Positions 42,276 through 51,070 are shown, numbered from the stretch's first letter. The stretch: 64,000 nt of DNA from Larkinella terrae (GCF_009668025.1 NZ_WJXZ01000012.1:62001-126000); one strand, 5' to 3'. The notes: a model not told the origin generated them from the sequence alone. Numbers and translations are program-made.

Positions 42276-44385
42276 TCAGAGAAGCAAATTCTATCCTAAA
42301 GCGGTCATAAATGGCATTCTTCTCTCCAAATTGACGCCCTTCAGCTCCAAAGTTAAGATTTGGGAAGTAGGCATTAAGGAGCGGAACTAGTTGGCGACGA
42401 TCTGAAACAATCCGAATCTTATTGCAGTATTCAAGCCTATCAATCCAGGCTACAAGGATTGACTTACTCCCTTTTCTGCCGATCCAATGTACTCCAGCCC
42501 CAATTACGGGTTGGCCGATCTTACGCAAGGCATCAACACATACCCCAATCTCTTGTTTGTCAAAGAATAAATCACTGAATGAGCTATACTGATTTGCAGC
42601 AATAGTTGATATAGTCTTATTTTCGGCACTTGAATTTATTGGATTGTGGTTATAATGTGGATTGTTAGTTATCCATCTACTAAAAGCATCCATTTCTGTT
42701 TTATATAATATTCCTCGATTTATAGCAAGGTCTGCCAATTTTATAACATGATCAAAAAATGGTTGTGCTGATTCTTTAGCTTTTAATTTATTGTAATACT
42801 TCTCAAATTGGAACGTAAGAAAAGGCACAATTTGGTTAGTATGGCATGAAGTAATAAAGGTAATAAAGGCTTCGTCTATATCTTTATCGGTCATCGGCAC
42901 TTTCCTTCTCTCAGTGACATTACCAGCATCATCAGTAATTATTTCATCATTATTTACTTCTAAAGTATATTCTGATGAATTTGGGTGCCTAAATTTTGTG
43001 TGCCAAAGGAAAGGATGAAGATATGGGATTGGTTGGCCCTTATGGATATTAAATTGATGAACCAGTGATGTTATACCCCTTTGCATCTTTGCAGGATCAT
43101 CAAAGCCAGGTACTACAATTTCAGCAACGACTTTTCCACCAATTTTCTCATTCTCTTCCTCTGTCTCATCTTTACTCGGTTTGCAGGAAGGAAAGACGTA
43201 TTTTTTGAAATAATCCGGGTACTCACATGCCATATCTTCAAAACGGCTGATTATCCCGGCATAATAGCCGTATTGGTTTACGCTCTCATAATTTATTATT
43301 CGTGGAGTCCATTTCCTCCAGTAGTTCCAACCTCCTAGCCTTTTTTTAGAATGATAATACTGGAAATGTAAACCGTCTCCAAATTCTTTGGCTTCTGGAC
43401 CAAATAGTATGCTTGGTGGCACCCGGTACCTACTGTCAAAATACTCGGCACCTTTCTTAAATCCTGTTACATAGCATTCTATGAACTGCGTTCCATTGAC
43501 AGTCTCGATAGCTTGCGTTTCTGAATTCTTAACTTTTGCATTCTCTGATATTAAGAAAGCGGCCAACGGTCCAAGATAGACCCTTACATGGTTTCCAAAA
43601 GAGTTTATAGGAAAATACCCCTCTTCTTTAATCTGATCGGTTAGAAATTGACTGTCATAAGATTTAATAAATTCCTTGTCCAAACAATAACTAGTTTCTT
43701 CGTATGCTTTGGCTCGTAATGTTTGAACCCAGTTATGAGTTTGTTGCAACTTTCTTAAATATGTATAATATCTATAAGCTTGGTCTGCTTCAATGATTTT
43801 CATTAAACTCCCAAAGCTACTGAACCATTTATCCTGCTCCTTGGGGAACATGAGCACTATGCCACGTCTGCGTTCACGAAATGTCTTTATCTGCAGATTG
43901 AAATGAATGAACATTTCATCTAAAACTATACCAGGTTGCTCGTACTGGTTAATGACATTTTCTATTTCTTCTTTTAGAATTTCATCATGATCAATGGTGT
44001 TTGCAATCCGTTTGCAGAACTGTGCTTTCCGATGTGTATATGCTTTGTTAGCAGCTTCTGCCTTCTTTTCTGTAAACCAAGTCTTTTCTACATATTCATA
44101 AAAAAGCTGATTATTCAACTGCCATTCTTCAGGAGTCTGCGGCATAGTCGAAATAAATAAAGGCCAGTCAGTTAAGCCCGAAGGATGAAAAGGCAAAGAA
44201 GATACTGCGCAGTTCTTTACATCTTCATTTTCTATATTTTGGAAAAGGTATGTACATACGCCTGGGGCTGTATTCTCACAGGGGCCAGGATGAAAATTTT
44301 CAAGACAGAAAGTTATCCGATCTTCATAATTCTTTATCTGTTCAAACTCTATCTTAAGTTTTTCAACATTCGTCTGTTTTTCCAT
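42265..44385 (-). CDS. Large element protein of unknown function (706 aa)
   Basis: I recognise no family with confidence. The protein has an acidic, helical N-terminus (about 1-160), a middle with many Tyr/Trp/Phe (YGYYAGIISRFEDMACEYPDYF), and a C-terminal domain (about 600-700) with IGAGVHWIGRKGSKSILVAWID and RIVSDRRQLVPLLNAYFPNLNF. The end is strand-rich and could be nucleic-acid or partner binding; this is speculation. There are no membrane helices. It begins 12 bases after the integrase stop, so it is co-transcribed with it. Base composition is AT-rich relative to the backbone genes. Possibilities: an accessory defence factor or a satellite-specific regulator. Confidence 0.75.
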   Translation of the reverse strand: MEKQTNVEKLKIEFEQIKNYEDRITFCLENFHPGPCENTAPGVCTYLFQNIENEDVKNCAVSSLPFHPSGLTDWPLFISTMPQTPEEWQLNNQLFYEYVEKTWFTEKKAEAANKAYTHRKAQFCKRIANTIDHDEILKEEIENVINQYEQPGIVLDEMFIHFNLQIKTFRERRRGIVLMFPKEQDKWFSSFGSLMKIIEADQAYRYYTYLRKLQQTHNWVQTLRAKAYEETSYCLDKEFIKSYDSQFLTDQIKEEGYFPINSFGNHVRVYLGPLAAFLISENAKVKNSETQAIETVNGTQFIECYVTGFKKGAEYFDSRYRVPPSILFGPEAKEFGDGLHFQYYHSKKRLGGWNYWRKWTPRIINYESVNQYGYYAGIISRFEDMACEYPDYFKKYVFPSCKPSKDETEEENEKIGGKVVAEIVVPGFDDPAKMQRGITSLVHQFNIHKGQPIPYLHPFLWHTKFRHPNSSEYTLEVNNDEIITDDAGNVTERRKVPMTDKDIDEAFITFITSCHTNQIVPFLTFQFEKYYNKLKAKESAQPFFDHVIKLADLAINRGILYKTEMDAFSRWITNNPHYNHNPINSSAENKTISTIAANQYSSFSDLFFDKQEIGVCVDALRKIGQPVIGAGVHWIGRKGSKSILVAWIDRLEYCNKIRIVSDRRQLVPLLNAYFPNLNFGAEGRQFGEKNAIYDRFRIEFASLILP

Positions 44386-44397
44386 AGGAAGCTCATA

Positions 44398-45744
44398 TTA
44401 TAACAAAGCATCATAGGCCGAATCTACAATTTCTGATGCAAACGAATCCAAATAAATAGCGGTAACCGCTTCGGTCTTGTGTCCCATTGCCTGACTGATT
44501 ACGGCGGTGTGTGTTCCTGAGTTTTTAAGGCTTGTTGCGAAAGAGTGACGAGCAACGTAGGTAGTAAGAGGTGTTTCAATACCTACAGAAGCGGCAATAG
44601 CTTTCAAATCGGCGTTTACCTGGCTTAGAATCTTATCAAGCCTATTTTTGGTTTGGGCAGGGGTTTTGTGAGTGGAGGCTTGAAGAATGTCAAAAACGTA
44701 CTCTTTAGGTGCAGGTGTCGATAGGCGATAATGATTGAGAATTTCTAGTGCAGGGGCCACTAACCGAATGTTAAACTTACCGCCGGTTTTTTGTCTGATA
44801 TACCGAAGCCTTGTACATCCTTTTTCATCACTATCGAAATTTGACCAACGGAGTTGGGCCAAATCAACAAAGTTGATTCCACCACAATAGAAGGAAAATA
44901 GAAATACGTGCTTTGCCCGGCGCAATCGCTCTATTTCTGCCGCGTTTTTGATAGTAGCCCATTTACCAGTATGGCGCGCCATTGGTTCAAAAGCTTCAAT
45001 ACGGCGTATTTCATCGCGCGAAATGGCTCGTTTCTCTGTGGATGTATCAAACTGACCAACACTAAACTTATATTTTTCAGCAACGTTTCGAGCAAATGGA
45101 TAGTGTTCTGGTTTTGCTACCCCTTCTGCAATGGCTTTATTGATAACAGCTCTTAACGTTCGGAATAAAACGGAAATATAAGTATCACTATTCCCTCTGC
45201 TACGCTGCCACTGTTCGAAATCTTTGCACAACTTTACAGTTACCTGACTAAAGGGAACGTCTTCATTTTGAAGAAAAGTAGATAGCTGATTTCGGACGTT
45301 TCGGTAAACCCGCGCGTTCCCTAATTGCCTGGCCATAGTGAATGAAACGATCAGTTCATCCATGTACTTCAACAGTGACAAACTTCGCGCCTTTTTCCGT
45401 CCCTCAATAGCTTTGCTGGCAACAGTTCGGGTATTATGTTGTTCGTCCGATTCGGCTAGATCATTAGCGGCTTTAGTGTATTTGGTCTCCCATTCGACAA
45501 GCTTATCAATAAGTTTATCTCGATAACCATCTGGGAGATTTTTCCGAATGGCTTCTTTATAATTTGAATACTTCTCGTTCCAGTTTTTTGGATGCAGTGT
45601 TAAGCCAGTAGCGATGTAGGTACTTTTCCGGTCTTTGGTAATTCTCAGCCAAAACGGATGAGAACCGTCTTTAAGGGTTTTGGTAGTACGGTAAATTACC
45701 TTTACAGTTGCTTTACCTTCCTTGTGCGCTGTGGTTCGTGCCAT
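44398..45744 (-). CDS. Tyrosine-type integrase (IntDOT-like)
   Basis: This protein has about 448 residues: an N-terminal arm-binding domain (ATVKVIYRTTKTLKDGSHPFWLRI), a SAM-like core-binding domain (about 130-220), and a C-terminal catalytic domain. YVARHSFAT carries the second Arg, MGHKTEAV the His, and AIYLDSF the likely Tyr nucleophile. The first box reads CGGINFVDLAQLRWS, with no Arg at the usual Arg-I place; IntDOT-type enzymes are known to lack it. The ATG at 45744 is preferred to an upstream start, which would run through the repeat region. It is adjacent to attR and presumably directs insertion at tRNA-Gly. Confidence 0.9.
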   Translation of the reverse strand: MARTTAHKEGKATVKVIYRTTKTLKDGSHPFWLRITKDRKSTYIATGLTLHPKNWNEKYSNYKEAIRKNLPDGYRDKLIDKLVEWETKYTKAANDLAESDEQHNTRTVASKAIEGRKKARSLSLLKYMDELIVSFTMARQLGNARVYRNVRNQLSTFLQNEDVPFSQVTVKLCKDFEQWQRSRGNSDTYISVLFRTLRAVINKAIAEGVAKPEHYPFARNVAEKYKFSVGQFDTSTEKRAISRDEIRRIEAFEPMARHTGKWATIKNAAEIERLRRAKHVFLFSFYCGGINFVDLAQLRWSNFDSDEKGCTRLRYIRQKTGGKFNIRLVAPALEILNHYRLSTPAPKEYVFDILQASTHKTPAQTKNRLDKILSQVNADLKAIAASVGIETPLTTYVARHSFATSLKNSGTHTAVISQAMGHKTEAVTAIYLDSFASEIVDSAYDALL

Positions 45745-45772
45745 ATTGTTTATCTGCTGTTGTACTCGCTTT

Positions 45773-45800
45773 TTAGGTACAACATTAGGTACAACAAATA
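45773..45800 (+). repeat. Right copy of TTAGGTACA direct repeat
   Basis: Two tandem TTAGGTACAACA units match the copy at 31722-31749 in the same orientation. The distance to the attR core is about 110 bases, comparable to the left side. Confidence 0.5.
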
Positions 45801-45910
45801 TAATAAATAATGTTGTACCCACGATAAACGACTATAAGCAATATTTACATAAACTGCTGCATTACAGCATATTTAACAAATAATAACAACCAAAATTAAT
45901 AAATATCATA

Positions 45911-45956
45911 CAGCTTCCCAAGCTGCAGGTCGCGAGTTCGAGACTCGTCTCCCGCT
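45911..45956 (+). pseudogene. Displaced 3' half of tRNA-Gly with attR core
   Basis: The fragment begins with the 18-bp core (45911-45928) and continues through a valid T-arm (GCGAG-TTCGAGA-CTCGT) to CTCCCGC, which would pair perfectly with the acceptor GCGGGAG of the intact tRNA. It has no 5' half. The likely history is that it is the original chromosomal 3' end, replaced in the working gene by the element's own version. Confidence 0.85.
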
Positions 45957-45979
45957 CTTTTCGTACTCCCTGTAACTGA

Positions 45980-46010
45980 AGCACTTGACTGAAAAGCTGG
46001 GTGCTTTTTT
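45980..46010 (+). terminator. Original tRNA-Gly terminator
   Basis: AGCACTTG...GGTGCTTTTTT is a diverged copy of the terminator at 31677-31707. It follows the displaced tRNA 3' half. Confidence 0.65.
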
Positions 46011-46136
46011 AGGTTTAGATTAATTGGCTGTTGTAACCGGTTTCTAGCGTCCACTAATCAGTAATTTCTGAAGTTTCTTAAAGAGCGTTAATTGACGTTG
46101 TTGCCATTACTTTCAGATCCCTGACAAACAACGGTT

Positions 46137-47465
46137 TCACCGCTTAAAATGGAGTTTTTGCGCCACGTTTTGGGCGACTAGCTTGCCGTCCACTAAACTG
46201 GCGTTACAGCTAGGCCGATAATGAATGCCGCCGTATACTCTCGAATCAGCCGCTTCCTGAGCCGCCTGCTCGAAGGATTGGTAAGAGCGGACGCCGTAGC
46301 CCCGAAATGTGTAACATGAATCGGTAAAGGCGAAATTGGGACCAAACAATTGAGTGAGCGTTTGGGCAGCCGCTCCCGAGATTAAGGCATGGCCCGAGGG
46401 ATACTCCGGGTGCGGAGGAGTAACGATCAGCGCGTTCCAGGTGGGTTGGTGAAGCACCGTGCGAATGTAAGTAATCGGACGCAGACCGTTGTACTTGTAT
46501 TTCCCTTTAAAAATGCAGTACGTAGCCTCTCCGCAGGCCACACCCAACTGGGCAAAGTCCCGGGCGGCTACATCCAGTTTGGCTTTTCGGCTGGTCAGCA
46601 ACTGGTGCAGAATCGCCATCCAGTGCCCACCCCCAAAGCTGGAACCGTCCGGATCATCGGCCCAAAATAAGGCAATCGCCTTTTGTTCAGGGGTTAAGTG
46701 CTGCGATATATCATACACTTCGCGGACTTGTTTGTAATAAGCGGATGCCGGATCTTCCGAATAGACAATGGGAGGAGCTTTATCCGTGCCGGCACCACTT
46801 CCGCTAATCATCGGGCGGCATTGCCCCCAGTTGCAAAGAGCCGCCGGAGCGAAGTTAGGTGGTGTGAGAACGTACTTACCCGCGCCCACGGGCAGCGTAT
46901 AAGGAGTGTTGTTATCATAGCCGTCGGTTTTGGACCACTCCACCACCGCAGCCGCTATCTTTCGGCCAAACTCTGCGGATCGGCTTAACTCCTCTATGGG
47001 ACGGGTCTTCTGATATAAGGCAAACCGGGCCGCTTCCAGTGAATCGATAGCGGTTTTATTGGCCGGGGATGTCATGGGGTAAAAGGCGCGGTTGAGGGTT
47101 GCCATAGCTGCATTTGCACATGTGGGCCAGTGGTAAGTGGCCCCCGGCGATACATCGGGCAAAGCCGGTAAACCGTTCAGTTGAGGGGCAATGGACTGAT
47201 AACCTGCCATGCCCGGCACAAGGGCTTCATAAAGCGCCACGCCCGTATAAGCCAACCGCCGAATAGCAACCGGAGGAGCAGCCGGAGTGGTCTGCGTGAT
47301 TCTTAGCTGGAGCGCCAACCAATCGGTAACCACATCAGCGGGGTACGTGGCGGCATCGGGACTGGGCACCCGGCGAGTTTTCGGGTAAGAGACGGCCAAA
47401 GGGCTACTGGCTAAGACGCCTAAAGCCACCAGAAAGACGCATGAAAGGCTACGTAGTGATTTCAT
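46137..47465 (-). CDS. Vanadium-dependent haloperoxidase (PAP2 superfamily)
   Basis: This 442-residue protein has a signal peptide (about 1-26, LRSLSCVFLVALGVLASSPLA). The haloperoxidase/PAP2 active site appears as KYNGLRPITYIR, PSGH at 356-359 (in HPEYPSGHALISG) and GGIHYR at 412-417, the three vanadate- or phosphate-binding segments. Related Bacteroidota proteins are annotated as vanadium-dependent haloperoxidases; several are probably phosphatases instead. It is exported and has no neighbouring halogen-related gene. It is the first host gene to the right of the element. Confidence 0.86.
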   Translation of the reverse strand: MKSLRSLSCVFLVALGVLASSPLAVSYPKTRRVPSPDAATYPADVVTDWLALQLRITQTTPAAPPVAIRRLAYTGVALYEALVPGMAGYQSIAPQLNGLPALPDVSPGATYHWPTCANAAMATLNRAFYPMTSPANKTAIDSLEAARFALYQKTRPIEELSRSAEFGRKIAAAVVEWSKTDGYDNNTPYTLPVGAGKYVLTPPNFAPAALCNWGQCRPMISGSGAGTDKAPPIVYSEDPASAYYKQVREVYDISQHLTPEQKAIALFWADDPDGSSFGGGHWMAILHQLLTSRKAKLDVAARDFAQLGVACGEATYCIFKGKYKYNGLRPITYIRTVLHQPTWNALIVTPPHPEYPSGHALISGAAAQTLTQLFGPNFAFTDSCYTFRGYGVRSYQSFEQAAQEAADSRVYGGIHYRPSCNASLVDGKLVAQNVAQKLHFKR

Positions 47466-47724
47466 TAAACGAGCAAATTAACGTTAAAAAAGACCAGAAT
47501 GCTTTTAAACATGAATTGCAGGCATAAGTTAAGACCCTGACGATCATCTGTATAGACAACCGCCAGGACGCTTATCACTAAGTTTGGAAAAATTTATGGA
47601 CGAGAGGCAATTTACTGTGTGACTAGTCAACCTTTTTAGGAAACGGCAATTTATCAGGGCCAAAACGGCAATTGCAATCCCGGCTTCACCCGACCCTCTC
47701 CCCGACCGATTTCCTGCGCCTTAA

Positions 47725-50565
47725 TTAGCGTTTCAATACCTTCCGCGTGACACTCCGCATACCGCTGGTCGCCCGCAGCAGCAATACGCCCGCCGGTTGT
47801 TGTTGCACATCGAAAACCGGTCGTTCAATGGCTTTTGCCTGATCAATCTGCAACTGGTTTACCAATCGCCCGCTGGCGTCGGTCAGTTGAAGGCGTAAAG
47901 GTTGTCCTTCTGCTCCCCGAATTTCTACCTTCACCTGCTGAGCGACCGGGTTGCCCAAAACCGTTAGCTGAAGGCCCGAATCCGTTTCCGCCGACAACCG
48001 GGTCGGCGAGGGAGACGAACACGTCAGCGATTTTCCCGAATCCTTCAAATCGTAGGTGGAGCCCAGCACCCGGGCTCGAATGGACCGCGACACGCCATCT
48101 TTCAAAACCGCCGGTACATCAAAACTGTAGGCATGGGCGCCATTCCCCTTGTTGGCGTCTTTCAGGTCCTGCCGGTAAACGTTGGCGACCGTGCTGCCCC
48201 AAACCGTGTTGCCGGTGTAGAATTCAACGGAAACCGGCGTAGTCGGTTTGTTGCGATCCCAGACCCAACCTCGAATGGTGCCGCACTCGACTTTGTCCAG
48301 GTAACCGTCGAAACTCCCCGTTACGGCGCTCGTCGATTCTGGTAAAACCGTCAGGGGAAAACTAACACTATTCCGCTCAATGAAATCAGAGGCTTCGTAG
48401 GCCAGCACAAACGTTCCGGCCACTTTGGGCGTTCCGAAGATGATCCGATCGAAAGGATCGAATTCCAGACCGGCGGGCAAATTATACAAATCGTAAATTA
48501 GGTCTTCGCCTTCCGGGTCCGTAAAGGCCACCAGCGTTGCCGAGAACGGAACATTGACCTGCGCAGCCAGGGGCGCAATCAGGATGGTGGGCGTGGGCGG
48601 CACCGGCGGTGTATTCTGATTTTCAGAATCCCGGCCCGGCCGACAAACCAGGGCTTTCGGAGAACCCTTCAGAATGAAACCGCTATTCCGAACGCGGGCC
48701 GATAAACTGTGCAGCGCACCATCAATCAGACTTTGCGGAATCGAATAAACGAAGGCATGATTGCCATTTCCCTTCCCGGCGGTGAGCAGATCAGAGCGAA
48801 AATCCCCGGCCGTCAGGGTTCCGATCACGTTTGGTCCATCCAGAATCTCAACAGTTACCGGCGTATTGGGTTTGGTGCCGTCCCAGGCCCAGCCCCGGAA
48901 CGTGGCACAATCGGCCCCGTAAACGTAGCCGTCGAACGTGCTCGCAGACGATGGTTTGACGATTTCCACAGCTGGGGTAATGGTCGCCGTGCAACTACCT
49001 CTGGTGCAGGTAATTGAATAAGTCCGGAACCCGATCACTGCCGTCGAAACGGGAATGAAAGGTCCCACGCCCTGCACGTTGTCCGGACTGGTCCAACTGA
49101 TCTGTCCGGATTCACAGCCATTCACGGTAAGGATCACACCAGGGGTGTTTTGCAAAATGGAGGGCGCGTTCACGTTGGTCGTAAACGACAGGGATGGTGT
49201 TGTGCAGGGCGTCTCCCGCAAAGCGATCAACCAGTAATCAAAGTCACCTTTCGGTTCTTCCGTTTTATCCCCACTCACCCCGGAATTGGAATCGCCGAAC
49301 AGGTAAAAATCGCCATTGGTACCCTGGAAAGCGCTAAATAGTCGATCCTCCCCGGCCCCGCCCAGGGTTTTATCCCATAACCAGGCGCCATCGGCTCCCA
49401 ATTTCACCACCCAATAATCCCGGTCTCCCCGGCTATTTTCCGACTTGATCGCGTTGCGGTTCGAACGGGACAATCCTCCAACCAGAAAACCGCCATCCGA
49501 CGTTTTGTTCAGGCTGAGTCCGTAATCATCCTCAGCACCCCCCAGGGTTTTATCCCAGACTTTATTCCCATTTGCATCGACCCGAACGACCCAATAGTCT
49601 ACAAGACCCCAAGAATTCGCCGATTTTTCAAAACTTTGATTGGAACGCGAAATCCCGGCAATCACCATGCCACCATCCGGTGTAGCGACCCCCGAAACCG
49701 CGTTGTCTTCATTATCTCCGCCCAAGGTTTTATCCCAGATCTTGTTCCCATCCGCGTCTATTTTGACCAGCCAGTAATCACCAAAGTCAGGATAGGGCCC
49801 GCGCGCATTCTCGGTTTTGTCGCCACCGGCATTGGAATAGGACGCACCAAACAGCACAAATTTCCCGTCGGAAGTCGGAACAAGTCCCGAGACACTCTGA
49901 AAGGTCGGTCCACCGTAGCTTTTATCCCAGACTTTATTCCCTTCCAGATCGACCCGGACCACCCAATAGTCGCCTTCTCCCATCAAAGGGGCCGTCCGAT
50001 CAGGATTTGGGGGCGATTGGGAGGTTCCGGCCAGCAGATAACCTTTATTTTCCGGCAGAACCGCTATCCCGTAGATATCATCCGGATAGATGCCCCCGAA
50101 AGTTTTGTCCCACTGTTTCGTGCCATTTGCGTCGATCTTAACGATCCAGAAATCGCCGTAACCCCGGTCATCCTCCGATTTATCATCGCCTTTATTTGAA
50201 TCGGATGATCCTCCGAGCAAAAAACCGCCATCGGGTGACGCAACGATGGTATTTAAAATATCATAGCCGCTTCCTCCGTAGGTTTTATCCCAGAGTTTAT
50301 TCCCGTTGGCATCGACTTTCACGACCCAGAAATCCTGCGCCCCCAACCCTTTTGATCCTTTATCGCCACTGATACCCGACGAGGAAGCTCCGCCCAGCAG
50401 AAAACCGCCCTCAACTGGCAGAATAATTCTTGCCTGGTCAAAATCGCTTCCACCGATGGTTTTATCGAAAACCTTGGTAACCTGCGCACTCAGGCAGGTA
50501 CTCACAAGGAGGAATAATACCGGTAGCCACCGGCGATTAAAACGAGTACATAAAGGTTTTTTCAT
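47725..50565 (-). CDS. T9SS-exported surface protein with seven propeller-type repeats
   Basis: This 946-residue protein has a signal peptide (about 1-27, ending TCLSAQ). Seven consecutive repeats of about 60-65 residues follow. Each runs W-D-K-[TS]-[YFL]-G-G, then a GG-[FY]-L-[LV]-[GA]-G strand, then D-[FY]-W-[VIL]-V-[KR]-[VI]-D-x-[ND]-G, so a seven-bladed beta-propeller is likely (about 30-455). Next come a domain repeated twice (FDGY[VL]-x(3)-C-x-[TI]-[FI]-RGW-x-WD) with a dystroglycan-type Ig domain between, and a C-terminal T9SS type A sorting domain of about 70 residues (GNPVAQQVKVEI... to KVLKR). It is likely displayed or released at the cell surface. Ligand unknown. Confidence 0.87.
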   Translation of the reverse strand: MKKPLCTRFNRRWLPVLFLLVSTCLSAQVTKVFDKTIGGSDFDQARIILPVEGGFLLGGASSSGISGDKGSKGLGAQDFWVVKVDANGNKLWDKTYGGSGYDILNTIVASPDGGFLLGGSSDSNKGDDKSEDDRGYGDFWIVKIDANGTKQWDKTFGGIYPDDIYGIAVLPENKGYLLAGTSQSPPNPDRTAPLMGEGDYWVVRVDLEGNKVWDKSYGGPTFQSVSGLVPTSDGKFVLFGASYSNAGGDKTENARGPYPDFGDYWLVKIDADGNKIWDKTLGGDNEDNAVSGVATPDGGMVIAGISRSNQSFEKSANSWGLVDYWVVRVDANGNKVWDKTLGGAEDDYGLSLNKTSDGGFLVGGLSRSNRNAIKSENSRGDRDYWVVKLGADGAWLWDKTLGGAGEDRLFSAFQGTNGDFYLFGDSNSGVSGDKTEEPKGDFDYWLIALRETPCTTPSLSFTTNVNAPSILQNTPGVILTVNGCESGQISWTSPDNVQGVGPFIPVSTAVIGFRTYSITCTRGSCTATITPAVEIVKPSSASTFDGYVYGADCATFRGWAWDGTKPNTPVTVEILDGPNVIGTLTAGDFRSDLLTAGKGNGNHAFVYSIPQSLIDGALHSLSARVRNSGFILKGSPKALVCRPGRDSENQNTPPVPPTPTILIAPLAAQVNVPFSATLVAFTDPEGEDLIYDLYNLPAGLEFDPFDRIIFGTPKVAGTFVLAYEASDFIERNSVSFPLTVLPESTSAVTGSFDGYLDKVECGTIRGWVWDRNKPTTPVSVEFYTGNTVWGSTVANVYRQDLKDANKGNGAHAYSFDVPAVLKDGVSRSIRARVLGSTYDLKDSGKSLTCSSPSPTRLSAETDSGLQLTVLGNPVAQQVKVEIRGAEGQPLRLQLTDASGRLVNQLQIDQAKAIERPVFDVQQQPAGVLLLRATSGMRSVTRKVLKR

Positions 50566-50616
50566 GATTGACTCGGATTTAGATGAATGAAACGGAGACT
50601 TTACTATTCACCCGCG

Positions 50617-50739
50617 CTATTGCTTCAGGATTTTCAAGCTCACGGTTTTGATTCCACTGCTGACCCGGAGGAAAAGGAGTCCGGCCGGTTGTTGCCCCAC
50701 CGATAACGTTTGTTCGTTTTTGGCGTAGTAAATTTTTCT
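50617..50739 (-). pseudogene. Orphan fragment of a T9SS C-terminal sorting domain
   Basis: In one minus-strand frame between two stops, 40 codons read ...NEQTLSVGQQPAGLLFLRV and end SLKILKQ. This aligns with the end of the sorting domain of the gene just downstream (...QQPAGVLLLRATSG to KVLKR). There is no start or body, so it is the remnant of a second T9SS-secreted protein gene. A longer open frame of the same strand here is a shadow. Confidence 0.7.
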
Positions 50740-51070
50740 TCATGGAGTTGTACCCGACGTGGAGAATGTGGATTCCACAGTGCAAACTTAAAGAAGACCT
50801 TTCTGGTGGACTATCGCGATTTTCCCAAATACTATAACGATTTTCCCATCTGTTCAAAAAGCAGATTGTCAGCGTCCTAACACCCGTCCTTAAAAGATTG
50901 AATGGGAAAAAAGTGATCGATTTTGGGATAATCGTTATCGTATTTCAATCGGAAGGTAAGTAGGTTTACATTCGTCAGCGGTTTTTATCGACCCAGTTTT
51001 CCGGACTCATTTGGAACCCAGAGCGATTTTGATACATTAGCTAACAGAATGCAACCAGAACCACAAAGCT
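50740..51070. other. Intergenic region with paired direct repeats, no gene seen
   Basis: CGATTTTCCCA occurs at 50817-50827 and 50838-50848, exactly 21 bases apart. A related CGATTTTGGGA follows further right, then GATAATCGTTATC. No coding pattern was found. Confidence 0.45.

Larger units (their letters stand above)
31608..45928. mobile_element. Integrated element in tRNA-Gly (satellite/PICI-like)
   Basis: This segment of about 14.3 kb is bounded by identical 18-bp copies of CAGCTTCCCAAGCTGCAG. The left copy lies in the intact tRNA, the right copy next to a displaced tRNA 3' half. A tyrosine integrase lies at the right end and all but one gene is read leftward, away from it. Order: integrase, 706-aa unknown, HTH excisionase-like, VRR-NUC, ATPase, primase, nuclease-methyltransferase, terminase-small-like, five small paralogues, DUF262-DUF1524, one small ORF. 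No conjugation, capsid, portal or large-terminase genes are seen. Several genes are clearly more AT-rich than the flanks. The layout resembles phage-inducible chromosomal islands; that assignment is inference. Confidence 0.88.

Noticed and set aside
46137-47465. Part of the integrated element
   Set aside because: It lies outside the right att repeat and has host-like composition, so it is treated as chromosomal.
50579-50857. Minus-strand 92-codon open frame upstream of the T9SS gene
   Set aside because: Another frame of the same strand encodes a sorting-domain relic; this one is its shadow.
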